Positions 8,186 to 16,264 of a stretch of 29,421 nt of DNA are shown here, piece by piece. The first letter of the stretch is position 1; each line of letters opens with the position of its first letter. The DNA comes from DASPWV01 sp046727855 (lineage in GTDB: Bacteria; Acidobacteriota; Vicinamibacteria; Vicinamibacterales; UBA2999), in the NCBI GenBank assembly GCA_046727855.1, contig JBKPDL010000107.1, forward strand, positions 1 to 29,421, read 5' to 3'. A program made the position numbers and the translations under genes. The notes under the pieces were generated by a model that was not told the DNA's origin, did no database searches, and saw only the letters and a program-made list of their open reading frames with translations.

Positions 8186-8226
8186 AGTACCCGGACCTCG
8201 GGTACTCCAAAGTACCAGAGGTCCGG
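8186..8226 (-). promoter_or_regulatory. large hairpin with a mutually exclusive alternative, between receptor and GT-C genes
   Basis: CCGGACCTC (8191-8199) pairs perfectly with GAGGTCCGG (8218-8226). Inside, after one mismatch, GGTACT (8201-8206) pairs with AGTACC (8211-8216), leaving a 4-base loop. A second, incompatible stem can form between AGTACCC (8186-8192) and GGGTACT (8200-8206), with a 7-base loop. The element lies 40 bases after the TonB-receptor stop and about 20 bases before the ATG of the next gene. No U-run follows on the minus-strand transcript. It could be an attenuator, a processing or stability element setting receptor/downstream ratios, or a bidirectional terminator lacking a U-tract. 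Confidence 0.7.
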
Positions 8227-8266
8227 CGAGCGCAAGGCCGAAGGCGACAGCGGCGACGCCGCGGCG

Positions 8267-11095
8267 TTACCAGTCCACCTTCCCGCCGAATCGCACGATG
8301 CGCGGCGAGATGATGGTGGTGGGAAACCCGAACGAGCTTCCTGACACATAAATCTGCCGGAACTCCGCGTTCGAGTTGGTGATGTTGTAGAGGTCGACGA
8401 ATCCGGAGACGGAGCGCCCTGCAAAGCGAAAGACCTTTTCCGCGCGCAGATCCCAGAGCGTCGTGTGATCCAGCCGGTTGGCGTTGAGCGGTTCGGACAG
8501 GACCGGTTGCGTGCCGTAGTTGAATCCGACCTGCACGATACGGCCAAGCTGATCACCCGACTGATGCCGCAGCATCGGCGTGAGCCGGATGCCATAGGGC
8601 GCTTCGATGGTGGACATCAGCTTCGCCGTCCAGTTCGTGAAGTGGAACGCGCCGTCCTCACGATCGGTGTTGATCAGATCGTTCGGGGTGTACGGCAACG
8701 CATATTGCCGCACTGTATTGCCGGCGTAGATGGTGGCGTGATCGTAGTTCCAGGTGTGACTGAACGACGCGCGCAACGACCAGCGTCCGGCCATCCGGCG
8801 ATTGGCACTGACTTCGAGCGTGTAGTAATCGCCGTTCGCGCCTGGGACGTTGGCAACGGTCGTCAACGTCGGCAGGCCGAGTCGCGACGCGTTGAGGTTG
8901 AAGCCATTGATCCGCGGCCCATCGTCCGCGTTGCCGGCGACGCCGTCGGGACCGGGATCGGCGAACGATGCCGGCGTATCGAAGGCGCTGAACGGACGGT
9001 TGGCATCGACGTTGGCGCGCTGGTTCCGGATCTGCCGCACGACAAAGCCGGTCCGCACGCCGAAGTTGGCGGCAAGTTCACGCTCGAACCAGGTTGAGAA
9101 CTCACGCGTGTACGTGTCCTCGAGGTCTGGATCGACGACCGCACTCGCAACACCACCTTGTGTCATCAGCGGGCTGCCAACCTGCTCACCCTCGTCCCAA
9201 ACACCGTTGCGGTTGACGTCGCTCCAACTATAGCGACGGAACCAGGGTGAGCGATTTGGATTCGCCGGTGTTGAAATATCGTTGCTCGGATTCCACCAAT
9301 ACTGGCCGTAGTTGAATTTCAACACTGTGCGGCCCGACCCTGACAGATCGTAGGTGATGCCAATTCGCGGCCCTACCAGATTCCAACTCACCAGGTCGTC
9401 GACTGCGGCAAAGGTGATTGGCGTCGCGCTGAAGCGGCCGGCGGGATGCTCCTGCTCCGGCAGCGAATTGATGAAGCGGTCGAAGCGCAGCCCTGGTGTG
9501 AGCGTGAGCCGATTGTTCACGCGCCACGTGTCGTTGGCAAACAACGAATACGTCATCAAGGTCGCATCGATCCTGCCGGGATCGAGGAGATCGACTTCCG
9601 ACGGCGTGCCGTTGCGCAGGTAGGAGACGCTCAGATTGCCGTACGAATCGGGCATGAATTCTTCGGTGAAGGTCTCATGGAACACCTCGCCGCCAAACTT
9701 GAAATCATGGCTGCCGGCGAGGCCATCCTTGAAGTAGCTGACGCTGCCCAGCACCTGATCGCGACGACGGGCCTGAAAGCGATTCAGGTTGGGTCCGCTC
9801 ACGATGCTGTTGCTGAGATCCTCGATTCGCGATCCGACATTCGTATTCGGAATGAGCGGCCAGTCGTAGCCAAACTGTCCGCCGCGCACTTCCGCGAATG
9901 TCGAGTCGCTTACCACTTTGTTCCACTCGCCTTTGTAGACCCACGCCCAGTGACGCTGATGCTGTGTGGATTCTTCCGTCAGATTGATGGGGTTGTTCGC
10001 GCGCCGCGCATCCAGCCGCGTCGGCTGAATCTTGAGCGTACGCATCATCGAGCCGATGATCTTGTTGTTGCCCGCAAGTGAGTAGGTGACCTTGCCGCTG
10101 AAATGACGCAGTCGCGTCTGATGCGGCCGCACTGGAAAGCGCGGCTCGTTGACCTCCGTGTCGAACTCGCGGAACGACCCGTACCACCATAGAGCATCTT
10201 TCTTGATGTAGCCGCCGGCATCGGCATTGAAGTCGTAGTAAACCTCCATGCGATTGACGTCTTTGTCGCGCGCGCCGCGGCTTACTTGCTCGTCCGTGAT
10301 GTTTGTGGCCTGCAGGCTGGAATTCTGATAGTCGCCGTATAACGAGCCGTGGTACTCGTTGCCGCCGGACTTGATCATCATCTGCGTCTGCACGCCAGGC
10401 TGACCCATGTCGGCTCCGTGTCCCGCAGTGCCGGCGGTCACTTCTTCGAAGGCGCCGTAGTCGACATAGACCCCGATCGCCCCGTCGCCTTCCGTCGTGA
10501 CGAGACCGTCGATCATCACGCGGTTCTGTCCGCCGCGCGCGTCATACGTGCGATAGCCGCTTTGCGTGCCGGCGGCGCTGCCTCCGACGTCGATGCGCGC
10601 CATCGTGATGGCGGGCGACTCGGCGAGGATGGCCCACATGTCGCGCGCGCTTGGAATCGAGGCGAGCTCCCGGAAGTCGTAGTTGGTCGACGTCTTCGTG
10701 GACGTGACGTCCACCACCGGCGAGTCGCCGGTCACGGTGACCGTCTCCTCGACGCTCGAGACCTGCATCGTGACGTTGAGCGTGGCAGTGAAGCCAAGCG
10801 TGACGCGAATCCCTCCGCGCACGACCGTGGCAAACCCGGGTAATTCGTACTGCACGCGGTAAGTGCCCGGCGGAATTCCGGGAAACCGGTAACTACCCTC
10901 CTCATTGGTAATCGCGGTTTGACTACCTTGCATTTGCGGCGCCGAGATTGCGACGGTGACGCCCGGCAGCACGGCGTCGGATGGATCGGTGACTTTGCCG
11001 TTGATGGCGCCCGTCGTCGCTCCAACGGTTTGCGCGACGACGGTTGGGGGGAGTAACAGCGCGAGAGACGCGACCAAGCCGATTAGCACCTTCAT
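8267..11095 (-). CDS. Oar-like TonB-dependent outer-membrane receptor with carboxypeptidase-regulatory-like domain
   Basis: A 942-residue outer-membrane transporter or receptor powered by TonB. Signal peptide (MKVLIGLVASLALLLPPTVVAQ) first, then a carboxypeptidase-regulatory-like beta-sandwich (about 28-112: GAINGKVTDPSDAVLPGVTV, then NEEGSYRFPGIPPGTYRV). A plug domain follows (about 115-240; NRVMIDGLVTTEGDG is the plug's 'hyperpermeable' strand region), then a 22-strand-type barrel rich in alternating aromatic segments. It ends in W after FGGKVD, an aromatic C-terminus typical of barrel assembly. ATG 11095 has GGAGG five bases upstream; GTG 11101 is in frame but overlaps that Shine-Dalgarno. 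The ligand is unknown. It heads the minus-strand run of membrane-glycosylation-like genes, which may be partly uncoupled from it by the hairpin at 8186-8226. Confidence 0.93.
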   Translation of the reverse strand: MKVLIGLVASLALLLPPTVVAQTVGATTGAINGKVTDPSDAVLPGVTVAISAPQMQGSQTAITNEEGSYRFPGIPPGTYRVQYELPGFATVVRGGIRVTLGFTATLNVTMQVSSVEETVTVTGDSPVVDVTSTKTSTNYDFRELASIPSARDMWAILAESPAITMARIDVGGSAAGTQSGYRTYDARGGQNRVMIDGLVTTEGDGAIGVYVDYGAFEEVTAGTAGHGADMGQPGVQTQMMIKSGGNEYHGSLYGDYQNSSLQATNITDEQVSRGARDKDVNRMEVYYDFNADAGGYIKKDALWWYGSFREFDTEVNEPRFPVRPHQTRLRHFSGKVTYSLAGNNKIIGSMMRTLKIQPTRLDARRANNPINLTEESTQHQRHWAWVYKGEWNKVVSDSTFAEVRGGQFGYDWPLIPNTNVGSRIEDLSNSIVSGPNLNRFQARRRDQVLGSVSYFKDGLAGSHDFKFGGEVFHETFTEEFMPDSYGNLSVSYLRNGTPSEVDLLDPGRIDATLMTYSLFANDTWRVNNRLTLTPGLRFDRFINSLPEQEHPAGRFSATPITFAAVDDLVSWNLVGPRIGITYDLSGSGRTVLKFNYGQYWWNPSNDISTPANPNRSPWFRRYSWSDVNRNGVWDEGEQVGSPLMTQGGVASAVVDPDLEDTYTREFSTWFERELAANFGVRTGFVVRQIRNQRANVDANRPFSAFDTPASFADPGPDGVAGNADDGPRINGFNLNASRLGLPTLTTVANVPGANGDYYTLEVSANRRMAGRWSLRASFSHTWNYDHATIYAGNTVRQYALPYTPNDLINTDREDGAFHFTNWTAKLMSTIEAPYGIRLTPMLRHQSGDQLGRIVQVGFNYGTQPVLSEPLNANRLDHTTLWDLRAEKVFRFAGRSVSGFVDLYNITNSNAEFRQIYVSGSSFGFPTTIISPRIVRFGGKVDW

Positions 11096-11205
11096 CGACA
11101 CCTCCGTCCGCGGGAGACTGCCAGACTTGCCCTGCAGTTCTGCGGGGCGATCGCGTGATTATTGCGCGACGGCGCAGCCGATGCGCGCTCGTACGTCACA
11201 TTTGA

Positions 11206-11571
11206 TTGCCAAGCCCGACGGTGATCGAAAGTGGGCGACCAGGTCAGCCGTTTTCGGCGCTTCCAACTCTGGACGGAGAAAACGGCTTTGCGGCGAGCGC
11301 CAATAATCGGCGGCAGGTCGTAGGTTGGGCCGAGAATCTCGTGCTCGATCCGATCAACTGCACGCCGCCGCAGAAGCTTCAATTCCGCGCGGTTGTGTGG
11401 AACCTCGGCACGAATGAGACGCACGAACTCCCGCTCTACCCCGGCGACTCGTCGAGTGCCGCCACCGCCATCAACGATCGCGGACAGGTAGTGGGCTCAC
11501 CAGCGGTAACGAGCGGCTGGCCTTTGTGGCGACACCAACGCGCCAACCCTGAACCAACGCAGAGATCATGA
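11206..11571 (+). pseudogene. fragment of a HAF-repeat extracellular protein
   Basis: The plus-strand frame contains two HAF-type repeat units: LPTLDGENGFAASANNRRQVVG and, later, AATAINDRGQVVG with FRAVVWNLG between them (about 11251-11496). In HAF proteins these follow the pattern 'LPxLGGxxxxAxxINxxGQVVGxS...AVLWxxG' and repeat many times in exported proteins of several hundred residues. Here there is no signal peptide, no Shine-Dalgarno at the ATG 11206, and the similarity stops right after the second GQVVG, followed by unrelated residues (WPLWRHQRANPEP). I read it as a piece left after deletion of both ends. It lies between the TonB-receptor start and the AlkZ-related gene. Confidence 0.65.
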
Positions 11572-11668
11572 CGAGCGAAACGCGCAATGCAGTGGTTCGG
11601 TGCCCGAGGTAGCCAAAGCTTGCGGTACGAACGATACGGTTGTAGTGCTCGTTGTTCGCATCATCGAC

Positions 11669-12499
11669 CTAACGGTCGCCGTAACTGCCGTCGGAGCCAG
11701 CTAACTGGTAGAGACCAGGCGCGTGCATGATCGCGTAGCCTTCGGCGACCAGGGCGCGGTTGCCACGTCCCGCGTCCGGCCGCGACAACCCGGTGACCCG
11801 CGCCAGCTCGCCGGGAACCGTCAATCCGGCGCCGGCAAGAAAGCAGCGCGCGATTTCGCGCAGCGCGACGTCACGATTGACGCGGCGCCGCAGCGCTTCG
11901 GGAAATCGTCCCACGCCAAGCGTCCAGATATACGTGAACTTCGGTTGGTAGTAGACCTCGCTGGGTATCACGATCATCGCAGCCTGCAACTCGTCGAGCG
12001 CCGCGTTGAACGCTTTGCGATCCTTCACGCCCGACTCATCACGCAGATCGGCGGTGGCAATCTCCCACTCGCCGCGGAGCACGCGCAGGACGGCCTGTGC
12101 GTGTCTGCTCAACTGCCGGTGCTCGTCTGTCCGGCGCACTCCCCAGATAGCGTGAAAGTACGGAATCATGCGCGGCGCCAGAAACGTGGTTTTGCCGCGA
12201 GCCAGCTTGGCGTAGTAGACCTTGCCGCGTTTCACCAGTTCGTCTTTGAGCACCCACGTGAGCGACGCTTCCGGATCCTTCTGCACGTTGCGCGGCATGA
12301 CCGCGTCGCGGCGCCCGCACACGGCGACATACAACGATGGCCCGGGCCGCCGACAATCGGTGAGGCAGGCGGCAAACCCGACGTTTTCGATGAAGCGTTC
12401 GGCGTCGAGGGCGGTCTCGACTTGCCGTGTCGCTTCGCGGCGCCAGCGTTGGTCGCGGAACTCTTCGATGTCTGGCGGGATGACTGGCCTGCGGCGCAC
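11669..12499 (-). CDS. AlkZ-related winged-helix protein
   Basis: 276 residues. The pattern DAERFIENVGFAACL near residue 31, then PSLYVAVCGRR, then ASLTWVLKDELVKRGKVYYAKL and the ALDELQAAMIVIP segment match what I recall of AlkZ-related proteins, distant relatives of the YcaQ/AlkZ DNA glycosylases built from tandem winged helices. Those relatives are mostly uncharacterised, and the catalytic QxQ/QxD motif of true AlkZ glycosylases is not evident, so DNA repair activity should not be assumed. GTG 12499 is used; AGGA lies about 11 bases upstream. It is divergent from the PadR-ADOP pair and shares an approximately 84-base control region with it. No signal peptide or membrane segments, so cytoplasmic. 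Confidence 0.55.
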   Translation of the reverse strand: MRRRPVIPPDIEEFRDQRWRREATRQVETALDAERFIENVGFAACLTDCRRPGPSLYVAVCGRRDAVMPRNVQKDPEASLTWVLKDELVKRGKVYYAKLARGKTTFLAPRMIPYFHAIWGVRRTDEHRQLSRHAQAVLRVLRGEWEIATADLRDESGVKDRKAFNAALDELQAAMIVIPSEVYYQPKFTYIWTLGVGRFPEALRRRVNRDVALREIARCFLAGAGLTVPGELARVTGLSRPDAGRGNRALVAEGYAIMHAPGLYQLAGSDGSYGDR

Positions 12500-12527
12500 T
12501 GTTCGCCGCCAATCCTACGGTTTTTCG

Positions 12528-12557
12528 TTGCTTTGCGCCGTCCCTCCTCGGTATGCT
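12528..12557 (+). promoter_or_regulatory. candidate sigma-70-like promoter for padR-ADOP
   Basis: TTGCTT (12528-12533) and TATGCT (12552-12557) are separated by 18 bases. Four of six positions match each consensus (TTGACA, TATAAT). The predicted start falls at about 12564, inside the palindrome at 12555-12579, as expected of a repressible promoter. This is pattern matching only. Confidence 0.4.
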
Positions 12558-12579
12558 CCTGTCAGTAACTGATAGGAGC
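12555..12579. promoter_or_regulatory. near-perfect 25-bp palindrome: candidate PadR operator
   Basis: Left half GCTCCTGTCAGT and right half ACTGATAGGAGC flank a central A at 12567. Eleven of twelve position pairs are complementary; only the seventh pair (G against A) fails. It covers the end of the proposed -10, the predicted transcription start and the padR Shine-Dalgarno (TAGGAG). Binding of a PadR dimer here would block both transcription and ribosome access. PadR regulators commonly repress their own operons through dyads of this size. It also lies 56 bases upstream of the divergent AlkZ-related gene. Confidence 0.65.
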
Positions 12580-12583
12580 GGCC

Positions 12584-12913
12584 ATCAGCAAACCGACCGA
12601 TCTCGTGCAGGGCACGCTCGACCTGTTGATCTTGCGTGTGCTCGCGCTCGAGCCGATGCACGGCTGGGCGATCGCACAGCGCATCCGGCAGATGTCCAGC
12701 GAGCAGTTGCGCGTCGGGCAGAGCGCTTTGTATCCCGCGCTCCACAAGCTCGAGCAGCAGGGTTGGATTGAGGCGGAGTGGGCGCTGAGTGAGAACAATC
12801 GACGCGCCAAGTACTACAGGCTCACCGCCGCCGGCCGCAAAGCTCTGAAGAACGAAACGGCGCAGTGGGAACGCCTTTCCGCAGCCATTTCGCTGATTGT
12901 GAAGCCGATGTGA
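12584..12913 (+). CDS. PadR-family transcriptional regulator (acidobacterial PadR type), probable ATC start
   Basis: A 109-residue winged-helix repressor. DLVQGTLDLLILRVLALEPMHG, then the GQSALYPALHKLEQQGWI recognition-helix/wing segment, then NNRRAKYYRLTAAGRKAL are diagnostic of PadR and match the version found upstream of ADOP permeases. An obvious start, GTG 12605, would remove the conserved SKPTDL that relatives keep just before VQGTLDLL. Upstream in frame there is a stop at 12566-12568 and no ATG, GTG or TTG before 12605. ATC at 12584 sits 5 bases after TAGGAG and gives the expected N-terminus ('[M]SKPTDLVQGT'). The ATC start is therefore inferred; GTG 12605 (102 residues) is the conservative alternative. 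It precedes the ADOP gene by 7 bases, so they form an operon. Confidence 0.9.
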   Translation: MSKPTDLVQGTLDLLILRVLALEPMHGWAIAQRIRQMSSEQLRVGQSALYPALHKLEQQGWIEAEWALSENNRRAKYYRLTAAGRKALKNETAQWERLSAAISLIVKPM

Positions 12914-12920
12914 GGCCGAC

Positions 12921-15668
12921 ATGCGCTGGACTCAACAGCTTCGTCTGCGTCTTCGTTCAGTGTTCCTGAGCGGCCGAGTGGAGCACGAGCTCGGTGAAGA
13001 GATTCAGTACCATCTCGAGCATCTCATCGACGGCTACGTTGCCGCCGGCATGTCTCCAAGCGAGGCGCGTGACGCCGCGCTTCGGGAGATGGGTGCAATC
13101 GAACAACGAAAGGAGGAGTGCCGCGACGCGCGCGGAGTCGCGCTCGTTGAAACCGTCAAGCAGGATTTGATGTACGCACTGCGCGGGTTCCGCAAATCGC
13201 CGGGCTTCACCGCCGTGGCGATCCTCTCGCTTGGTCTCGGCATCGGTGCCAACACCGCGATCTTCACGCTCTGGAACACCGTGCTGCACGCGCCTCTGCC
13301 GGGGGTTCACAAACCCGGGCAACTGATCATGCTCTCCAATCCTGACGAGTCCGGGAGCTGGACAGGTCGCTGGGATGGTCGCACCGATGGCCCGCGATCG
13401 TGGCTCACCTATGGCGAGTTCGAGGACTTGCGCGATCACGCCAGCAGCTTCGCCGCGTTGATGGCGTCGCAAAGCAGCCTCAATTCCTGGCAACTGCGCT
13501 TCGCGGGAGGCGCGTGGGAAGCAGCAGCCGGACGGTTGGTGTCAGGAGGGTTCTTCGACGTGCTGGGCGTCGCACCCGCCATCGGCCGCGTGTTCTCAGC
13601 GGCCGAGGACCGTGCCGACACGCCGGCAGCGGTCATCGGTCATCAGTACTGGCAGCGACGCTTCGGCGGCCGGCCGGAAGTGCTCGGCAAGACCTTCACG
13701 ATTCGCAACGCCGTGTTGACCATCGTCGGTGTCGCGCCGCGTGGTTTCATCGGCGAAACCAGCGGCCAGCAGCCGGACATGTGGCTCCCGCTGCGCATGC
13801 AGCCCTACGTGCTGCCCGGCAAAGATCGGCTGCACGATACGCCTCCCGAAAAGGTGATGTGGCTGCAGGTTTTCGGAAGGCTCAAATCAGATATCAGCCC
13901 GAGGCAAGCGGAGGCCGAGGCCAACGCGATCTTCCAGGCTGGCTTGCAATCGTTCTACGGCACTACGTGGTCAGCGGAGCGCCGGCGCGAGTTTCTGGAT
14001 CAGCAACTGCAACTCCGGCCGGCCGCACGAGGCGCGTCGCCCAGACGGCCGGAGTTCGCTGAGCCACTGACCGCGCTGCTGATCGCGGTTGCGGTGCTCC
14101 TTCTGATCGCGTGCGCGAACCTCGCCAACCTGCTCCTCGCGCGCGGCGCCGCGCGGACGCCGGAAATCGCCCTGCGTTTGTCGCTCGGCGCCAGCCGCGG
14201 GCGCGTGGTTCGTCAGCTGGTCACCGAGAGTCTCGCGTTGGGGGCAATGGGCGGAGTCGCGGCGCTCGCGATCGCCTACGTGCTTCACGGTGCGCTCGTC
14301 GAGATGCTGGCGAAATCGGATTCCGACTTCCACGTGACGTTCGCGCTCGACCCAGTGGTGCTGACCTTCCTCGTGTCGGCGACGATCGTCGCCGCCTTGT
14401 TGTTCAGCGTGCTTCCCGCGTGGCACATCTCGAAGACGGACGCGGGACCCTGGCTCAAGGAACAGAGCCGCGGCGCGATCGGCACGCGCCGCCAGATGCG
14501 TTCGAGCCGAATGCTGGTAAGCGTACAACTGGCGCTTTCGCTCCCCTTGCTGGTTGGCGCCGGACTGCTGGCGCGAACGGTCTACAACCTGCAGCGCGCG
14601 GACCTCGGGTTTGCCGCCGAACGTCTGCTGCTCGTGCGCGTCGATCTGCGTGAGCAGGGCGACCAGACACGGCGCGACAGCCTGCGCGGCGAGCTGCTCA
14701 GCGCATTGCACCGAATCCCCGGCGTGAGAGCGGCGAGCTTTTCGCAACTGGGTGTGTTCAGCGGCGGCGAGTCGTCCGCGACGATTGAGGTCGAAGGGTA
14801 CACCGCCCGAGGCGATGATGATCGCAGCTCAGCACGCGATGTGATCGGACCCGATTACTTCGCGGCGTTGGGAATTCCGATCCGGCGTGGACGCGACATC
14901 CTCGCCAGCGACCGCGGAGGAACCGCCGCGGTCTGCGTGATCAATGACGCCTTTGCCCGGCGATTCTTCCACGGCCGCGACCCGATCGGCATGCGAATTC
15001 GCGAGCGCAGCGACAACGACGAGCAGAGGGGGTGCAGCATCGTGGGCGTCGCCGGCAGCGCGCATACCCAGGCGCTGCGGGGCGATGTCGCACCGCGCTA
15101 CTTCGTGACTGCCGGGCATGCGCCATCATCCCTCGATCTGCCGACGTTCTTGATTCGCACTGAACGCGAGAGTGCGCTGGGAATGGCAGCTGTCCGCGAC
15201 GCGATCCAGCGCGTCAACGTTGCGCTGCCGATCTTGTCCGCCGCCTCGATCGAAGAACAGATGGCGCCGTTGACGGCGCAGGACCGTACCACGGCGCAGC
15301 TCGTCGTCGTGTTTGGATGCGTCGCCCTCGCGCTCGCAGCTATCGGCTTGTACGGCGTGCTCTCATACGGCATCGTGCGCCGCACCGCCGAAATCGCGAT
15401 CCGCATCGCTCTCGGAGCGCAACACAGCACTTTGATCTCCATGATTCTTCGCGAAACTGTCGGCGTTGTCGCGACCGGACTCGTTCTCGGCGGCGCCCTC
15501 GCCTATGCCGCCTCGCGTGTCATCGACAGTCGTCTTTACGGCGTCGCTCCGCAGGATCCGCTCACGCTGACATTGTCGATCGCTCTGCTTCTGGTCGTGG
15601 CATTCAGCGCCGCGTTCGTGCCGGCGCGGCGAGCGTCGAAGCTGGATCCCATGGGAGTCTTGCGCTGA
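12921..15668 (+). CDS. ADOP-type duplicated FtsX/MacB permease without ATPase domain
   Basis: 915 residues, fitting the 'acidobacterial duplicated orphan permease' family. An N-terminal prefix domain (about 1-80; EHELGEEIQYHLEHLIDGYVAAGMSPSEARDAALREMG) precedes two MacB/FtsX-like halves. The first has a membrane helix at about 95-115 (AILSLGLGIGANTAIF), a periplasmic MacB core, and FtsX helices from about 383. The second starts with a helix near 530-550 and ends with FtsX helices from about 789 (LALAAIGLYGVLSYGIVRR) to the C-terminus (PARRASKLDPMGVLR). No Walker motifs are present. Related MacB permeases couple an ATPase to periplasmic work such as export of peptides or lipoproteins; what ADOP proteins move, and which ATPase they use, is not known to me. 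GAGG lies 6 bases before ATG 12921, and the gene follows padR by 7 bases. Confidence 0.93.
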   Translation: MRWTQQLRLRLRSVFLSGRVEHELGEEIQYHLEHLIDGYVAAGMSPSEARDAALREMGAIEQRKEECRDARGVALVETVKQDLMYALRGFRKSPGFTAVAILSLGLGIGANTAIFTLWNTVLHAPLPGVHKPGQLIMLSNPDESGSWTGRWDGRTDGPRSWLTYGEFEDLRDHASSFAALMASQSSLNSWQLRFAGGAWEAAAGRLVSGGFFDVLGVAPAIGRVFSAAEDRADTPAAVIGHQYWQRRFGGRPEVLGKTFTIRNAVLTIVGVAPRGFIGETSGQQPDMWLPLRMQPYVLPGKDRLHDTPPEKVMWLQVFGRLKSDISPRQAEAEANAIFQAGLQSFYGTTWSAERRREFLDQQLQLRPAARGASPRRPEFAEPLTALLIAVAVLLLIACANLANLLLARGAARTPEIALRLSLGASRGRVVRQLVTESLALGAMGGVAALAIAYVLHGALVEMLAKSDSDFHVTFALDPVVLTFLVSATIVAALLFSVLPAWHISKTDAGPWLKEQSRGAIGTRRQMRSSRMLVSVQLALSLPLLVGAGLLARTVYNLQRADLGFAAERLLLVRVDLREQGDQTRRDSLRGELLSALHRIPGVRAASFSQLGVFSGGESSATIEVEGYTARGDDDRSSARDVIGPDYFAALGIPIRRGRDILASDRGGTAAVCVINDAFARRFFHGRDPIGMRIRERSDNDEQRGCSIVGVAGSAHTQALRGDVAPRYFVTAGHAPSSLDLPTFLIRTERESALGMAAVRDAIQRVNVALPILSAASIEEQMAPLTAQDRTTAQLVVVFGCVALALAAIGLYGVLSYGIVRRTAEIAIRIALGAQHSTLISMILRETVGVVATGLVLGGALAYAASRVIDSRLYGVAPQDPLTLTLSIALLLVVAFSAAFVPARRASKLDPMGVLR

Positions 15669-15686
15669 GCCGTAGCGGCGCAACAA

Positions 15687-15727
15687 ATTCCGCGCACCCT
15701 TGGCGCGCGCGAGCATGTACGCGGAAT
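15687..15727. promoter_or_regulatory. 8-bp-arm inverted repeat after ADOP gene
   Basis: ATTCCGCG (15687-15694) and CGCGGAAT (15720-15727) are exact reverse complements separated by 25 bases, with a TAATAT hexamer overlapping the right arm's end (15727-15732). It sits between the ADOP stop and the ABM-domain gene. It could be a 3' stem-loop of the first or an operator of the second; the TAATAT has no acceptable -35 at 16-19 bases. Confidence 0.4.
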
Positions 15728-15752
15728 AATATGTGCCACACGAGGGCTTTCT

Positions 15753-16094
15753 ATGATCGCGGTGATGTGGCAATTCGACGTCAAGAAAGGATGCGAGAAC
15801 GAGTTCGAACGGATGTACGGATCCGAAGGTGATTGGATGGTGCTCAACCGGCAGACGCGGTCGTATCTTGGCAGTTCGTTCCTGCGTGCCCAGAGCCAGC
15901 CCTCGCGTTACATCCTCATCGAATACTGGAGTGAAATGCTCGTCTACGAGCAGCACCGCTCCTATCGATCCGACGTGATTTCAGCGCTCGAATCGCGCCG
16001 GACGATGCTGGTCGAAACGGTGGAACCACTCGGGATCTTTACCGCCCTGAATGTGCCGGATCGATTCGGTCCCACTTGGTCGCAGCGACGATAG
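15753..16094 (+). CDS. ABM-domain (dimeric alpha-beta barrel) protein
   Basis: 113 residues. MIAVMWQFDVKKGCENEFERMYGSEGDW opens with the beta-strand/helix pattern of antibiotic-biosynthesis-monooxygenase-like proteins, and YILIEYWSEMLVYEQHRS is the second strand-helix half (the 'W.s...y..h' pattern). Such small proteins form dimeric ferredoxin-like barrels; functions range from haem degradation to cofactor-free quinone-forming oxygenation, and many are unassigned. The catalytic residues vary in the family, so no reaction is claimed. GAGGG lies about 8 bases before ATG 15753. It is 84 bases after the ADOP stop on the same strand and may have its own promoter. Cytoplasmic: no signal or membrane segment. 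Confidence 0.65.
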   Translation: MIAVMWQFDVKKGCENEFERMYGSEGDWMVLNRQTRSYLGSSFLRAQSQPSRYILIEYWSEMLVYEQHRSYRSDVISALESRRTMLVETVEPLGIFTALNVPDRFGPTWSQRR

Positions 16095-16264
16095 CGACGC
16101 TTTCATGCGGCCGGCGCTGACGCGCCACGAAAATGCTTACGAAAATCGTAGCCGCCACCGGCGGGGCGGCCGTGATCTGCGCAAAACGCCGGCTTTCGAC
16201 CGCACGGCCCGGCTGGCCTGGTTGTTGCTGCGCAGTTCGATGCGCCGACCCAGGAGCAACCGCT

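Noticed and set aside
13971..14747. 258-residue minus-strand ORF inside the ADOP gene
   Set aside because: Antisense shadow; composition is His/Arg/Gln-rich and the plus frame is a continuous, well-conserved permease.
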